Positions 16,739 to 25,836 of a stretch of DNA of 64,000 bases are shown one piece after another (the stretch's first letter is position 1; the number at the start of each line of letters is the position of its first letter). Made by a program: the position numbers and the translations under genes. The notes beneath the pieces are model-generated. The model ran no database searches. It was not told the origin of the DNA and was given only the letters and a program-made list of their open reading frames with translations. This DNA comes from Chryseobacterium lathyri (lineage in GTDB: Bacteria > Bacteroidota > Bacteroidia > Flavobacteriales > Weeksellaceae). The stretch is taken from NCBI RefSeq assembly GCF_003290185.1, contig NZ_QNFY01000004.1, forward strand, positions 289,168 to 353,167, read 5' to 3'.

Positions 16739-16830
16739 AGAAGTTAGATGTTAGACATTAGATGTTAGACTTAATTCTGCATTCAAAATAACATTACCTA
16801 ATTTTCAAATTATCTAATTTTCAAATTGAA
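16739..16830. repeat. Intergenic word repeat between accB and accC
   Basis: Contains TTAGATGTTAGAC and near copies (GAAGTTAGATGTTAGACATT), then two copies of CTAATTTTCAAATT. Similar short-word repeats occur in other gaps of the window. No gene. Confidence 0.5.
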
Positions 16831-16834
16831 GAAG

Positions 16835-18190
16835 ATGTTCAAAAAAATATTAATAGCCAATCGTGGCGAAATTGCAATGCGTATTTTACGTACATGCAAA
16901 GAAATGGGGATCAAAACCGTTGCAGTATATTCTACTGCCGACAAAGACAGTCTTCACGTAAGATTTGCTGATGAAGCGGTTTGTATAGGCCCTCCTATGA
17001 GTAAGGACTCTTACCTTAAAATCCCTAATATTATTGCTGCAGCAGAAATCACTAATGCTGACGCCATTCATCCAGGTTACGGATTCTTGTCTGAAAATGC
17101 TAATTTCTCAAGAATCTGCCAGAAAAATAACATCAAGTTTATTGGTGCTTCTCCTGAACAGATTGAAAAAATGGGCGATAAGGCAAACGCTAAAGCAACG
17201 ATGAAAGCAGCAGGAGTACCATGTGTACCTGGTTCTGACGGATTAATTGAATCTTATGAGCATGCCGTAAAAGTGGCTGAAGAAACAGGATATCCTGTCA
17301 TGATCAAAGCTACTGCAGGCGGTGGTGGAAAAGGGATGAGAGCTGTATGGAAAGCTGAAGACCTTAAAGATCACTGGGAATCTGCGATTCAGGAAGCTGT
17401 AGCGGCCTTCGGGAACGGAGGAATGTACATGGAGAAACTGATTGAAGAGCCAAGACATATCGAGATTCAGGTTGCAGGTGACCAATTTGGTAAAGCATGC
17501 CACCTTTCTGAAAGAGATTGTTCCGTACAGAGAAGAAACCAGAAGTTAACTGAAGAAACACCTTCTCCATTTATGACTGACGAACTTCGTGAGAAAATGG
17601 GTGAAGCTGCTGTAAAAGCTGCAGAATTTATTGGGTATGAAGGAGTGGGAACTATTGAATTCCTTGTAGACAAGCACAGAAATTTCTATTTCATGGAGAT
17701 GAATACAAGAATCCAGGTAGAACATCCTATCACGGAGCAGGTAATTGATTACGACCTGATCAGAGAGCAGATTCTTCTTGCTGCAGGAACGCCTATCTCG
17801 GGAATCAACTACTACCCGAAATTACACTCAATTGAGTGCAGAATCAATGCTGAAGATCCATATGCAGACTTCAGACCTTCTCCGGGGAAAATCACAGGAT
17901 TAAATATCCCTGGCGGACACGGAATCAGAGTAGATACTCACGTATATTCAGGATACACAATTCCTTCCAACTATGACTCAATGATCGCTAAGCTTATCAC
18001 TACGGCTCAAACCCGTGAGGAAGCTATCGCTAAAATGAGACGTGCATTAGAAGAATTCTATATTGAAGGGGTAAAAACAACTATCCCGTTCCACAGACAG
18101 CTGATGGATAATGAAGATTATCTGGCCGGAAACTATACGACAAAATTCATGGAAGATTTTGTAATGGATAGAAAATATGATAATCACTAA
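16835..18190 (+). CDS. accC: Acetyl-CoA carboxylase biotin carboxylase subunit
   Basis: Carboxylates the biotin on AccB using ATP and bicarbonate. The 451-residue protein starts [16 protein letters not shown], the family N-terminus, and shows the ATP-grasp loop [15 protein letters not shown], the [13 protein letters not shown] segment, [16 protein letters not shown] with metal and bicarbonate-binding residues, and the C-terminal domain. A TTG three codons upstream is in frame, but the ATG at 16835 gives the canonical start. It is probably co-transcribed with accB; accA lies at 31.5 kb and accD is not in the window. Confidence 0.96.
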   Translation: MFKKILIANRGEIAMRILRTCKEMGIKTVAVYSTADKDSLHVRFADEAVCIGPPMSKDSYLKIPNIIAAAEITNADAIHPGYGFLSENANFSRICQKNNIKFIGASPEQIEKMGDKANAKATMKAAGVPCVPGSDGLIESYEHAVKVAEETGYPVMIKATAGGGGKGMRAVWKAEDLKDHWESAIQEAVAAFGNGGMYMEKLIEEPRHIEIQVAGDQFGKACHLSERDCSVQRRNQKLTEETPSPFMTDELREKMGEAAVKAAEFIGYEGVGTIEFLVDKHRNFYFMEMNTRIQVEHPITEQVIDYDLIREQILLAAGTPISGINYYPKLHSIECRINAEDPYADFRPSPGKITGLNIPGGHGIRVDTHVYSGYTIPSNYDSMIAKLITTAQTREEAIAKMRRALEEFYIEGVKTTIPFHRQLMDNEDYLAGNYTTKFMEDFVMDRKYDNH

Positions 18191-18208
18191 AATTATTGAT
18201 CTATAAAT

Positions 18209-18240
18209 TTTAAACTGCCTCGTTTGAGGCAGTTTTTTTA
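18209..18240 (+). terminator. Intrinsic terminator after accC
   Basis: AAACTGCCTC, loop GTTT, GAGGCAGTTT with a T-run. Confidence 0.88.
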
Positions 18241-18459
18241 TACCCAATTTTGCAAACTTCATTTTTTGAGAAAAATATTGATCTGCATTTCAAAATCCTT
18301 CCATTCGTCCTGTCCATCGAAAGTAAACAAACCCTTAATGTAAAAAACCTATAAGCAGCTGATTACCAACAAACAAATCACCTAACAACTGTTAGTCGAA
18401 GAATTACGACACTTTTTAAAATTCTTTTAAAAAATTTTTCCTGATAATATAATTACTTC

Positions 18460-18467
18460 TAAATTTG
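18460..18467 (+). promoter_or_regulatory. -7 box of the TssD gene
   Basis: TAAATTTG, exact match, 51 bases before the ATG; no clear -33 element. The 220 bases upstream, after the accC terminator, hold nothing recognisable. Confidence 0.45.
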
Positions 18468-18518
18468 GTGACATAAGATATCCAATCACACAATATTAAC
18501 ATTTAAAATTTACTAATC

Positions 18519-18926
18519 ATGGCAGAAAGAAATTCAAGAGGAATTCTAAAATTCAATGGCGGTGAAGGACAGAAGTTATTAAAACTTAACTACAGTGTAT
18601 CCCGTTCTACAGACGTATCAGGAAGAGTAGCATCAGATCCTTCCAATGCTCTCATCAAAATCACAGTTGAAGCTACAGAAAAATCAGATATTCTGGAAAG
18701 TCTTCTGAACGGAAAATACAAACCTACAACCGGAGAAGTAACGTTCAACAAATCTCACGAAGAAGGAACACTGACTACTCTGAAATGGGAAAACGGATAT
18801 GTAATTCAGCACGAAGTAGATTTTGACGCGGTAGATGACAACAGTATGTACATCAGCTTCGTCGTGAGTGCCGAGCATATTGATCTGGGTAATTCTTCTT
18901 ATAGAGCAGAATGGCCTACATCTTAA
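18519..18926 (+). CDS. tssD: Type VI secretion tube protein TssD (Hcp), orphan
   Basis: A 135-residue protein of the Bacteroidetes TssD family, the Hcp-fold ring protein that stacks into the inner tube of subtype iii type VI secretion systems. The pattern LNYSVSRSTDVSGRVASDPS, then ITVEATEKSDILESLL, EEGTLTTLKWENGYVIQHEV and FVVSAEHIDLG matches this family closely. There is no signal peptide, as expected for a cytoplasmically assembled tube. It is flanked by terminators and no sheath, baseplate or VgrG gene is in the window, so it is a stand-alone copy, either an extra tube subunit or one adapted to a specific cargo. Confidence 0.85.
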   Translation: MAERNSRGILKFNGGEGQKLLKLNYSVSRSTDVSGRVASDPSNALIKITVEATEKSDILESLLNGKYKPTTGEVTFNKSHEEGTLTTLKWENGYVIQHEVDFDAVDDNSMYISFVVSAEHIDLGNSSYRAEWPTS

Positions 18927-18953
18927 GAATATAATTTCTATATCAAAAAACAA

Positions 18954-19001
18954 CAGACAGAATGGTAACCCGAAGTGAGGGATACTGTTCTGTCTTTTTT
19001 G
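18954..19001 (+). terminator. Intrinsic terminator after tssD
   Basis: AGACAGAA and TTCTGTCT form the outer stem, CCC and GGG an inner one, followed by TTTT. Confidence 0.8.
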
Positions 19002-19345
19002 TTGTATTGACGGTCACTATTTTAACCTAAAAAATATAACCAAAAAATGGTTAAGCTTATTTATAAAAACAAATAATGGTCGCTAATATTTCTTTTAAAT
19101 GAGTTCCTGCAATATGATCCGAAAACTTCCCGTACTTTATTAATATGATAATAACAACATCCTAAAAATAATAGAACCCATTCCGGAAAGATATAAAACC
19201 TACACCCCTTGATCAGGAAAAGAAATATTTTCTAGAAGAGCATAACATAGCCTTAAAATACACTTTAAATCCCCAGTTGTACTGTATTACGTTTTTGTTC
19301 ATGCATCTCATTAATAATGCTTAAATTTGTCAAAAACCGAAACAT
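19002..19345. other. Non-coding gap before rocD
   Basis: About 340 AT-rich bases with short interrupted frames only. The only signal I see is a -7 box (TAAATTTG, 19322-19329) 16 bases before the rocD ATG, with a TTTG at 19294-19297 at 24-base spacing as a possible -33. No RNA gene was recognised. Confidence 0.5.
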
Positions 19346-20593
19346 ATGTCAACAGCAGCAACAGCAAAAAACTCACAGTATTTTATTGACCTTGAAGACA
19401 AACATGGAGCCCATAACTATCACCCTCTTCCAGTGGTTCTTGACCGCGGCGAAGGCGTTTTTGTATGGGACGTGGAAGGCAAAAAATATTATGATTTTCT
19501 TTCAGCATATTCTGCTGTGAACCAAGGACATTCCCACCCTAAAATTGTGGCAGCTTTGGTAGATCAGGCCCAGAAGCTGGCCCTGACATCAAGAGCATTT
19601 TACAATTCAAAATTAGGCGAGTATGAGCAAAAAATCACTTCCCTTTTTGGATTTGATAAGGTACTTCCTATGAATTCCGGAGCTGAAGCCGTAGAAACAG
19701 CCGTAAAATTAGCCAGAAAATGGAGTTACGAAGTAAAAGGAATTTCAGAAAATGCAGCCAAGATCATCGTATGCGAAAATAATTTCCACGGAAGAACAAC
19801 TACCATTGTTTCTTTCTCCAATGATCCTGATGCCAACCAGAACTATGGACCTTTCACACCCGGATTCATAAAAATCCCTTACAATGATACTGCAGCATTA
19901 GAAGAAGTTCTGAACAGAGAAGCAGGAAATATCGCTGCATTTTTAGTGGAGCCTATCCAGGGTGAAGCCGGTGTTTACGTTCCGGATGAAGGTTTCCTGA
20001 AAAACGCTTCTGAATTATGTAAAAAACATAACGTACTGTTTATTGCAGATGAGGTGCAGACCGGTATCGCAAGAACAGGACAGCTTATTGCATGTCACCA
20101 TGAAAATGTACAGCCTGATATTCTTATCTTAGGAAAGGCCCTTTCCGGAGGGATGTATCCTGTTTCTGCAGTATTGGCTAATGACAGCATTATGAATGTA
20201 ATCAAGCCGGGACAGCACGGTTCTACCTTTGGAGGAAATCCTATTGCATGCGCCGTAGCCGTAGCAGCATTGGATGTGGTTGCCGATGAGAAACTGTCCG
20301 AAAGAGCCGAACAGCTGGGACAACTTTTCAGAGCCGAAATCGAAAAAATTATCGAAAAAAACAGTCTTATTACCAAAGTAAGGGGAAAAGGCCTTTTGAA
20401 TGCTATTTTAATTAATGATACTCCGGACAGCTCTACAGCATGGAACCTTTGCCTACAGTTAAAAGAAAATGGACTTTTGGCCAAACCTACCCACGGAAAT
20501 ATCATCAGACTGGCACCACCTTTGGTTATTACAGAAGAGCAGCTTTTAGACTGTGTCAGAATCATTGAAAAAACTATTACAGAATTTCGTTAA
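19346..20593 (+). CDS. rocD: Ornithine--oxo-acid aminotransferase
   Basis: Transfers the delta-amino group of ornithine to 2-oxoglutarate, giving glutamate semialdehyde, in arginine/ornithine catabolism or proline supply. The 415-residue class III aminotransferase has the N-terminal [19 protein letters not shown], the cofactor motif [30 protein letters not shown] and the PLP-binding Lys264 in [20 protein letters not shown] is typical of ornithine aminotransferases as opposed to acetylornithine enzymes. Its TAA overlaps the ATG of a glycosyltransferase by one base (TAATG), an unexpected coupling. Confidence 0.93.
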   Translation: MSTAATAKNSQYFIDLEDKHGAHNYHPLPVVLDRGEGVFVWDVEGKKYYDFLSAYSAVNQGHSHPKIVAALVDQAQKLALTSRAFYNSKLGEYEQKITSLFGFDKVLPMNSGAEAVETAVKLARKWSYEVKGISENAAKIIVCENNFHGRTTTIVSFSNDPDANQNYGPFTPGFIKIPYNDTAALEEVLNREAGNIAAFLVEPIQGEAGVYVPDEGFLKNASELCKKHNVLFIADEVQTGIARTGQLIACHHENVQPDILILGKALSGGMYPVSAVLANDSIMNVIKPGQHGSTFGGNPIACAVAVAALDVVADEKLSERAEQLGQLFRAEIEKIIEKNSLITKVRGKGLLNAILINDTPDSSTAWNLCLQLKENGLLAKPTHGNIIRLAPPLVITEEQLLDCVRIIEKTITEFR

Positions 20594-21348
20594 TGAAGTT
20601 ATCAGTCTGTTATATTGTTTTAAATGGAGAAAGAGTCATTGAAAAAAGCATCAGCAGCGTCTACGAGATTGCTGATGAGATAATAGTCGTTGATTCTTTT
20701 TCCACAGACAAAACTGAGGAAATCTGTATGGGATTTCCGAAGGTAAAATTTATCAGAAAAAAATTTCACGGCTTCGGCTGTCAGAAAAACTATACCCTGT
20801 CTGAAGCTTCCGGAGAGTGGATCCTGTTTTTGGATTCCGATGAAGTTCCGGATAAAATGGCTGTTGATGCTATCAAAGAAATTTTAACCAGTTCCAATCC
20901 TTCCTATAACGTCTATGAGATCCATTTCAACAATATTCTGCTGAAGAAAACCATACAATATGGCGGCTGGGGTAATGTGTGGAGAGAAAGATTCTTCAGA
21001 AAAGGGCATGGAAAATATTCTGACGATTTGGTGCATGAATGCTTTATTACACAGGATAAAAAAGGAAGGCTTCCCGGAAATATTGATCACTACACCTATA
21101 AAAGCATAGCCCATCATATTGAAAAGATCAATAATTATACACAGCTGATGGCAGAAAAAAAGGTTTTGAATGGGAAATCAGTGTCTCTTTTTAAAATTAT
21201 ATTTTCTCCTTTTTATGACTTCATGAAAACCTATTTTTTTAAACTGGGCTTTCTGGATGGCGTCGCCGGATTTTATATCTCAATCACCGGAGCATTTTAC
21301 ACCTTTCTGAAGTATATAAAAATTAACGAGATCCATAAATTCAAATAA
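20593..21348 (+). CDS. Glycosyltransferase family 2 (WaaE/KdtX-like)
   Basis: A 251-residue GT-A enzyme. The N-terminal LSVCYIVLNGERVIEKSI, the DSFSTDKTEE segment, the metal-binding LFLDSDEVP and a later DLVHECF match the WaaE/KdtX group, which adds a beta-linked sugar to the lipopolysaccharide inner core. A hydrophobic C-terminal segment suggests membrane association. Its start overlaps the rocD stop by one base, so it is probably translated from the rocD message. It opens the glycan cluster, and a strong hairpin follows. Confidence 0.88.
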   Translation: MKLSVCYIVLNGERVIEKSISSVYEIADEIIVVDSFSTDKTEEICMGFPKVKFIRKKFHGFGCQKNYTLSEASGEWILFLDSDEVPDKMAVDAIKEILTSSNPSYNVYEIHFNNILLKKTIQYGGWGNVWRERFFRKGHGKYSDDLVHECFITQDKKGRLPGNIDHYTYKSIAHHIEKINNYTQLMAEKKVLNGKSVSLFKIIFSPFYDFMKTYFFKLGFLDGVAGFYISITGAFYTFLKYIKINEIHKFK

Positions 21349-21365
21349 TTTCTTCGGATTAAAAC

Positions 21366-21403
21366 TAAACAGCCGGCTCAATTCTATTGCAGCCGGCTGT
21401 TCT
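21366..21403 (+). terminator. Strong hairpin after the GT2 gene
   Basis: AACAGCCGGCT and AGCCGGCTGTT are perfect 11-base arms around a 12-base loop. The following T-run is weak (TCTGTTATAT), so terminator function is likely but not ideal. Confidence 0.7.
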
Positions 21404-21665
21404 GTTATATAATGCCATAGATTTAATCATCTAATGCAGATTGTTATAAATAGCCGGATGACCTCTATTTATCGCTTTACTGTCCTTACTTAATACTTCT
21501 TACTTAACTTTGTGATCAAGTTGTTTGTTAGCTTAAATCTTATTTTAAGCTATTTTTAAGTTAATGCGTTCAATATTTAATTAATTTTGAATCTTGTAAC
21601 AGATGTCTTTTTTTGTAGACTCATACATTATTCAATCAGTTAGTCAGTAATAAACAATAGAATTA
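21404..21665. other. Non-coding AT-rich gap before the deacetylase gene
   Basis: Together with the adjoining hairpins this 380-base gap is the longest in the glycan cluster. No ORF, tRNA or full promoter is visible. Its right end carries the long inverted repeat listed separately. Confidence 0.5.
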
Positions 21666-21716
21666 TATAAACCGTAAATAATTTTATAGACAGCATTATA
21701 TAAAACACGGTTTATA
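21666..21716 (+). promoter_or_regulatory. Nested inverted repeat in the deacetylase leader
   Basis: TATAAACCGT (21666-21675) and ACGGTTTATA (21707-21716) are perfect 10-base arms; inside them TTTTATA (21682-21688) and TATAAAA (21699-21705) also pair. The structure ends 13 bases before the ATG. It could fold as an mRNA hairpin controlling translation or be paired half-sites for a DNA-binding protein; the sequence alone does not decide. Confidence 0.55.
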
Positions 21717-21729
21717 CATTCATATAGCC

Positions 21730-22473
21730 ATGCTCAGATTTATTAAAAGAACATTCGGATTCTCAGGAACAGAAAGTGTCCGCATTCTCATGTATCATAA
21801 AGTTTTGCCGGAGAAAAAAATTTCCGGCAAAGATTTGCTGACCGTTTCGGCAGAAGATCTGGAACAGCAGTTTAAGTACATTAAAAATAATTATAACACC
21901 TTATTTTTTAATGAACTGAAAACCAACAGCCAATTGAAAAACAAACTCATTCTCACTTTTGATGATGGCTACCTCAACAATCTTCAATACTTAGTTCCTT
22001 TGCTGGAAAAATACTGTTTGAAAGCCACTATCTTCATTCCAACCGAACTTATCCAGAAAAGCGAAGCGGATGAAAACCGCCAGCTCATGACATTTGACGA
22101 GATCAGATCGCTAAATCCTGAAATCGTTGAAATTGCGCTTCATAGCCACTCTCATAAGAACTTTTCTCAGATCTCACTTCAGGAAGCAGCAGATGATATT
22201 CATAAAAACATCCGTACCCTGGAGGAAAAAGCAATACCTTTCACCAAGGTACTCGCCTACCCTTATGGCAAATTCCCTAAGAAAGGGGAACAAAAAAAAG
22301 AATTTTTCTCCCTACTCGAAAAAGCAGGAATTATTTCTGCAGTACGCATCGGTAACAATATTGCCTATTATCCCTGGAAAAATAAATTTGAGATTAAAAG
22401 AATTGATATCAGGGGAGGTGACAGTTTCGATGTATTTAAGTGGAAATTAAGGCTCGGAAAGATTAAACTTTAA
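21730..22473 (+). CDS. Polysaccharide deacetylase family protein
   Basis: A 247-residue NodB-homology protein (carbohydrate esterase family 4). It shows the lead-in ILMYHKVLP, the catalytic-base motif LTFDDGY, the metal-binding ALHSHSHKNFS and LAYPYGKF. Such enzymes remove N- or O-acetyl groups from surface polysaccharides. There is no signal peptide, so it may act on a cytoplasmic precursor. It converges on the following GT4 gene with a four-base overlap of the 3' ends, and a large inverted repeat precedes its start. Confidence 0.87.
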   Translation: MLRFIKRTFGFSGTESVRILMYHKVLPEKKISGKDLLTVSAEDLEQQFKYIKNNYNTLFFNELKTNSQLKNKLILTFDDGYLNNLQYLVPLLEKYCLKATIFIPTELIQKSEADENRQLMTFDEIRSLNPEIVEIALHSHSHKNFSQISLQEAADDIHKNIRTLEEKAIPFTKVLAYPYGKFPKKGEQKKEFFSLLEKAGIISAVRIGNNIAYYPWKNKFEIKRIDIRGGDSFDVFKWKLRLGKIKL

Positions 22474-23549
22474 TTCAGTAGTTCATGGTAAAGCTTTTCA
22501 TAAGCTCCTGCCATTTCCAGGTATCCGAATTTTAGGGCTCTCTGCTTTAACTGCACAGCGTATTCATCCGTTCCGGAGCCGTAAGCCTGCATTCCGGATG
22601 CATAAACCTGCTGCATATGTTCCGCTGAAAAGTCATCAAAATAAAAAGCCAAATCTCCCCCTATCTCAGGAAGGCTTGTTAATGTGCTTAAAAAAACAGG
22701 CTTTCCAAAATACATGGCTTCCACGGGAGGAATTCCAAAACCTTCTGCCAATGAAGGATGGCAATATGATTCGCAATGCTGAAGAAGAAAATATTTTTCG
22801 TTATTATCTATATTTTCCAGGATGTGCACTTTATCTTCCAGTCCCAGAGTTTTTATTTTCTCCAAAAATTTCTCTTTATAGGCAGATTTTGCAGATGAAG
22901 TTACCAATACCAGGTCTCTGTCATTTTTTGAAATAAGATCCAGAAGCACATCCTGATTTTTTTTGGGAAAAAGCACTCCGATATTTAAAATATATTTCTT
23001 CCCGATGAAACTGTACCTGTTCTTAGAAGTGAACTCCGTGGTTTCGGGAAAAATGAGTCCGTTATAGACTACTGTTACTTTAACGTCATTTTTTAAAGTA
23101 AAAAGCTTCCTGTTCTTAAGAAAATCTTCTTTTACAAATTCTGAGATACAAACGATGGCATCTGCATTACCTATATTTTTCTGAACGAGTTTTGTGTCTT
23201 TTTTCACTTTTTGTTCCAGGCTTCCATCGTGAAGAAAATTAAGATCATGAAGCGTTACTACCTTTTTTTGCCCTTTTTTTACGGTATGAAAATATTTTGA
23301 AAGCTGATGAGCGGTATGGATCAGGGAAAAAGGCTGAGTATTTATAGAAAATTTCTTCTGCCAGAACTTCCAGTCGATAATATTAAATTTTTTTTTCGTC
23401 TCTGGAATATTTTTTTTAGGCCCGTAAAAAGTATACTCAAAATCAGAGGTTTTCTCGTCCAGACCCTTTATTAATGAAACACATACGTTGGCAATCCCCG
23501 ACTTCGGGTACTTTAATCTTTCGACATCAATAAGAATTTTCTTTTGCAT
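22470..23549 (-). CDS. Glycosyltransferase family 4/1 (GT-B)
   Basis: About 359 residues with a GT-B fold. The N-terminus KKILIDVERLKYPKSGIANV is typical of mannosyltransferase-like GT4 enzymes, with NIGVLFPKKNQDVLL at the domain junction and the donor-binding motif HPSLAEGFGIPPVEAMYFGK near the C-terminus. The longer frame starting at 23570 is unlikely because a -7 box (TATTTTTG on the minus strand, 23568-23575) lies right there; the ATG at 23549 fits a short leader. It is the only minus-strand gene in the glycan cluster. Confidence 0.88.
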   Translation of the reverse strand: MQKKILIDVERLKYPKSGIANVCVSLIKGLDEKTSDFEYTFYGPKKNIPETKKKFNIIDWKFWQKKFSINTQPFSLIHTAHQLSKYFHTVKKGQKKVVTLHDLNFLHDGSLEQKVKKDTKLVQKNIGNADAIVCISEFVKEDFLKNRKLFTLKNDVKVTVVYNGLIFPETTEFTSKNRYSFIGKKYILNIGVLFPKKNQDVLLDLISKNDRDLVLVTSSAKSAYKEKFLEKIKTLGLEDKVHILENIDNNEKYFLLQHCESYCHPSLAEGFGIPPVEAMYFGKPVFLSTLTSLPEIGGDLAFYFDDFSAEHMQQVYASGMQAYGSGTDEYAVQLKQRALKFGYLEMAGAYEKLYHELLN

Positions 23550-23567
23550 TCCGGTCAGGCTTTTCAT

Positions 23568-23575
23568 CAAAAATA
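23568..23575 (-). promoter_or_regulatory. -7 box of the GT4 gene
   Basis: TATTTTTG on the minus strand. It lies immediately before an in-frame ATG at 23567, so the usable start should be the ATG at 23549. Confidence 0.5.
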
Positions 23576-23596
23576 TAAATTTAAATATGAAATTTT

Positions 23597-23604
23597 TATT
23601 TTTG
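23597..23604 (+). promoter_or_regulatory. -7 box implying a leaderless mRNA (gene at 23609)
   Basis: TATTTTTG followed by CAGT and then the ATG. With the -7 element ending four bases before the start codon, transcription should begin at or next to the A of ATG. Confidence 0.5.
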
Positions 23605-23608
23605 CAGT

Positions 23609-24586
23609 ATGAAAATTTGTTTAATCAGCTTCGATTTCTGGAATTATGATGAACACATAGTGGAAAAACTGAGTGATAAAGGCATTGAAGCATGCCACAT
23701 CAACATCGGAGCCTTTACCCACAAAAATACCGGAGAGCGTATAAAAAACACGTTCAGCAAGATTTTTCTGGGCAAAAATCCAAAATATCACAAAAGACAA
23801 AGTTTCATACTGGAGTCTCTGGAAAAAATAGGACGACAGGATCAAATCCTGGTCATCAATCCTGAGGCTATTGACGAAAGCATCCATCAAAAGATCAGGG
23901 AATATACGGACCGGAACATTGCCTATCTGTATGACAGCATGGCGCGGAACCCGGCTACCCATCTTCTACATTATTTTGATACGATATTTTCTTTTGATGA
24001 TGAAGATGTAAAGAATTTCGGATTCGAAAAGATTACCAATTATAATTACCTGGACCATATTCCGGCATCCAAGCAGCGTCCGAAGCTGGATCTGTTTTAC
24101 ATCACATCGTATGATCAAAAAAGGCTTTCTGCCCTAAATATGTTGATCAACCGTATACATCCAATGAAAATAAAATTCGAGGTCTATATGGTTGGTAAAA
24201 AGGGCTGGAAAAATAAACTGAACCAGATCATTGATAAAAAGAATATTGATATTTTAAAGTTCGGAAGAAAAAAGATACCTCATCACGTACTTCCCGCCTA
24301 TTATAAGAATACTAAAGTTATCCTTGACCTGATGCGGGCCGACCAGACCGGACTCAGCTTCAGAATATTTGAAGCCATGGCTCTGGAAAAGAAAATTATT
24401 ACTGATAACCCCACCATCAAAACATATGATTTTTATAATCCCAATAACATTTTGGTGTTGGATAAGAATTTCCGCAATCTGAAAAAAGATTTTTTCACTA
24501 CACCATACGAAAAACTGTCTGAAGAAGTTTATTATAAGTATACTCTCGACCATTGGGTGAACACTGTATTTAAACTGAATTCATGA
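23609..24586 (+). CDS. GT-B-like protein of unknown specificity
   Basis: A 325-residue protein. The first half (MKICLISFDFWNYDEHIVEK, later YLYDSMARNPATHLLHYFD and IFSFDDEDV) resembles the acceptor domain of GT-B enzymes; the second half contains LSFRIFEAMALEKKIITDN, which looks like the donor-binding E-rich motif of glycosyltransferases. The overall pattern is like CgeB-type spore-coat glycosyltransferase relatives, but I cannot name a substrate. Its last four bases overlap the next GT4 gene (ATGA), placing it in the same operon. A -7 box directly before the ATG predicts a leaderless message. Confidence 0.7.
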   Translation: MKICLISFDFWNYDEHIVEKLSDKGIEACHINIGAFTHKNTGERIKNTFSKIFLGKNPKYHKRQSFILESLEKIGRQDQILVINPEAIDESIHQKIREYTDRNIAYLYDSMARNPATHLLHYFDTIFSFDDEDVKNFGFEKITNYNYLDHIPASKQRPKLDLFYITSYDQKRLSALNMLINRIHPMKIKFEVYMVGKKGWKNKLNQIIDKKNIDILKFGRKKIPHHVLPAYYKNTKVILDLMRADQTGLSFRIFEAMALEKKIITDNPTIKTYDFYNPNNILVLDKNFRNLKKDFFTTPYEKLSEEVYYKYTLDHWVNTVFKLNS

Positions 24587-25785
24587 AAGAAATAAAAAAT
24601 GTACTTATTGTAACCCGGGAATACAAATCTTCCCGAACTCCTAAAGTAGGCGGAACAGGCGTTTTTTATAAAAATTTATGCGCAGAACTTGTAAAGAGAG
24701 GGATCTCAGTACATGTTTTCCTGATTTCAAAATATGTATTTGATATAGAGGAAAACGGTGTAAAGATCCATTCAATCAAAGATATTTTCAAAGCCAATCC
24801 TCTTCTTGAACTGCTAAGGTCTTTTACCGGAAAACTGAAAATTCTTGAGCAGATTCATTTTAAAACCTATTTATACGAGAAAAAAAGCATCTCTAATCAG
24901 ATCAATTCCTGGATCAGTAAGAATAATCTTCATTTTGACATTGCAGAAACCCATGACTTTGACGGTCTGGCACTTTCCATCCCTAAAGAAATTCCTTATG
25001 TGATCAGATGCCATGGCTCATGGTCTGTTCTGGAAAAATATTTTGGCTACAAAAAAGTGCATAAGGGAAGAATCTTCTGTGAAAAAGCTGCTTTTAAAAG
25101 TTCCGAAAATATTATCACGATATCCCGGTATAATGAGAAGATCAATAAGAACCTGTTCGGTATCAAAGATCCGAAACTCATTTACAACGGCATTGATGAA
25201 CAGTTCTACAAACCTGTAGAAAATGTAGAAATCATTCCCAAATCTGTATTTTTTCTGGGAAATGTTTCTTTTGAAAAAGGGGCAGAAACTCTGATCAGTG
25301 CTTTTATTAAGCTCAAAAAAAAATATCCTGAAACATCGCTTCATTTCATAGGAAAGCCCAATCATTATCCGGCCTATATCACTGAAAACATCCCTGATAT
25401 GGAGACCCGGAATTCAATTCATTTCTATGGCAATAAACCGGGAGAGGAAATTGTACAGCTCATCGGCAAAGCAGAGGTGGTGTGTTTCCCCTCTAAAGGT
25501 GAAAATTTTAGCTTATCTTTGCTCGAGGTAATGGCCATGCAGAAACCTATTGTATGTTCTGCGATAGATTCCTTTAAAGAAATTATAGAGGAACCTGCGA
25601 ATGGGCTGATTGCCGGGGAAGGAAACTTCCACGAAAAGATAAGTCTTATTTTTGAAGACGATGAGCTGAGAAACAGGATATCAGTCAATGCACGAAAATT
25701 AATAGAATCTAAATTCGGCATTGATATGATGGTGGATGAAACCATAAGTTATTATACAGAAATTATAGAAAAATACAAACTGTAA
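24583..25785 (+). CDS. Glycosyltransferase family 4
   Basis: A 400-residue GT-B glycosyltransferase. The N-terminal glycine-rich motif is KVGGTGVFYKNLCAEL, the middle shows ETHDFDGLALSIP and YVIRCHGSW, the domain linker is FFLGNVSFEKGAETLISAF and the nucleotide-sugar motif is FPSKGENFSLSLLEVMAMQK. These are GT4 hallmarks; the sugar added is not deducible. It overlaps the previous gene by four bases, and the next gene begins 51 bases later on the same strand. Confidence 0.9.
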   Translation: MKEIKNVLIVTREYKSSRTPKVGGTGVFYKNLCAELVKRGISVHVFLISKYVFDIEENGVKIHSIKDIFKANPLLELLRSFTGKLKILEQIHFKTYLYEKKSISNQINSWISKNNLHFDIAETHDFDGLALSIPKEIPYVIRCHGSWSVLEKYFGYKKVHKGRIFCEKAAFKSSENIITISRYNEKINKNLFGIKDPKLIYNGIDEQFYKPVENVEIIPKSVFFLGNVSFEKGAETLISAFIKLKKKYPETSLHFIGKPNHYPAYITENIPDMETRNSIHFYGNKPGEEIVQLIGKAEVVCFPSKGENFSLSLLEVMAMQKPIVCSAIDSFKEIIEEPANGLIAGEGNFHEKISLIFEDDELRNRISVNARKLIESKFGIDMMVDETISYYTEIIEKYKL

Positions 25786-25836
25786 TATTTCCGGAAATAA
25801 CGAACGAGCTTCTTAGTTCATCCTAAGTTTTAGAAT

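Noticed and set aside
20095..20565. 156-codon minus-strand frame
   Set aside because: Antisense to rocD, which carries all catalytic motifs; no promoter box or family resemblance.
22127..22450. 107-codon plus-strand frame
   Set aside because: Alternative frame inside the polysaccharide deacetylase, which has the NodB motifs in the other frame.
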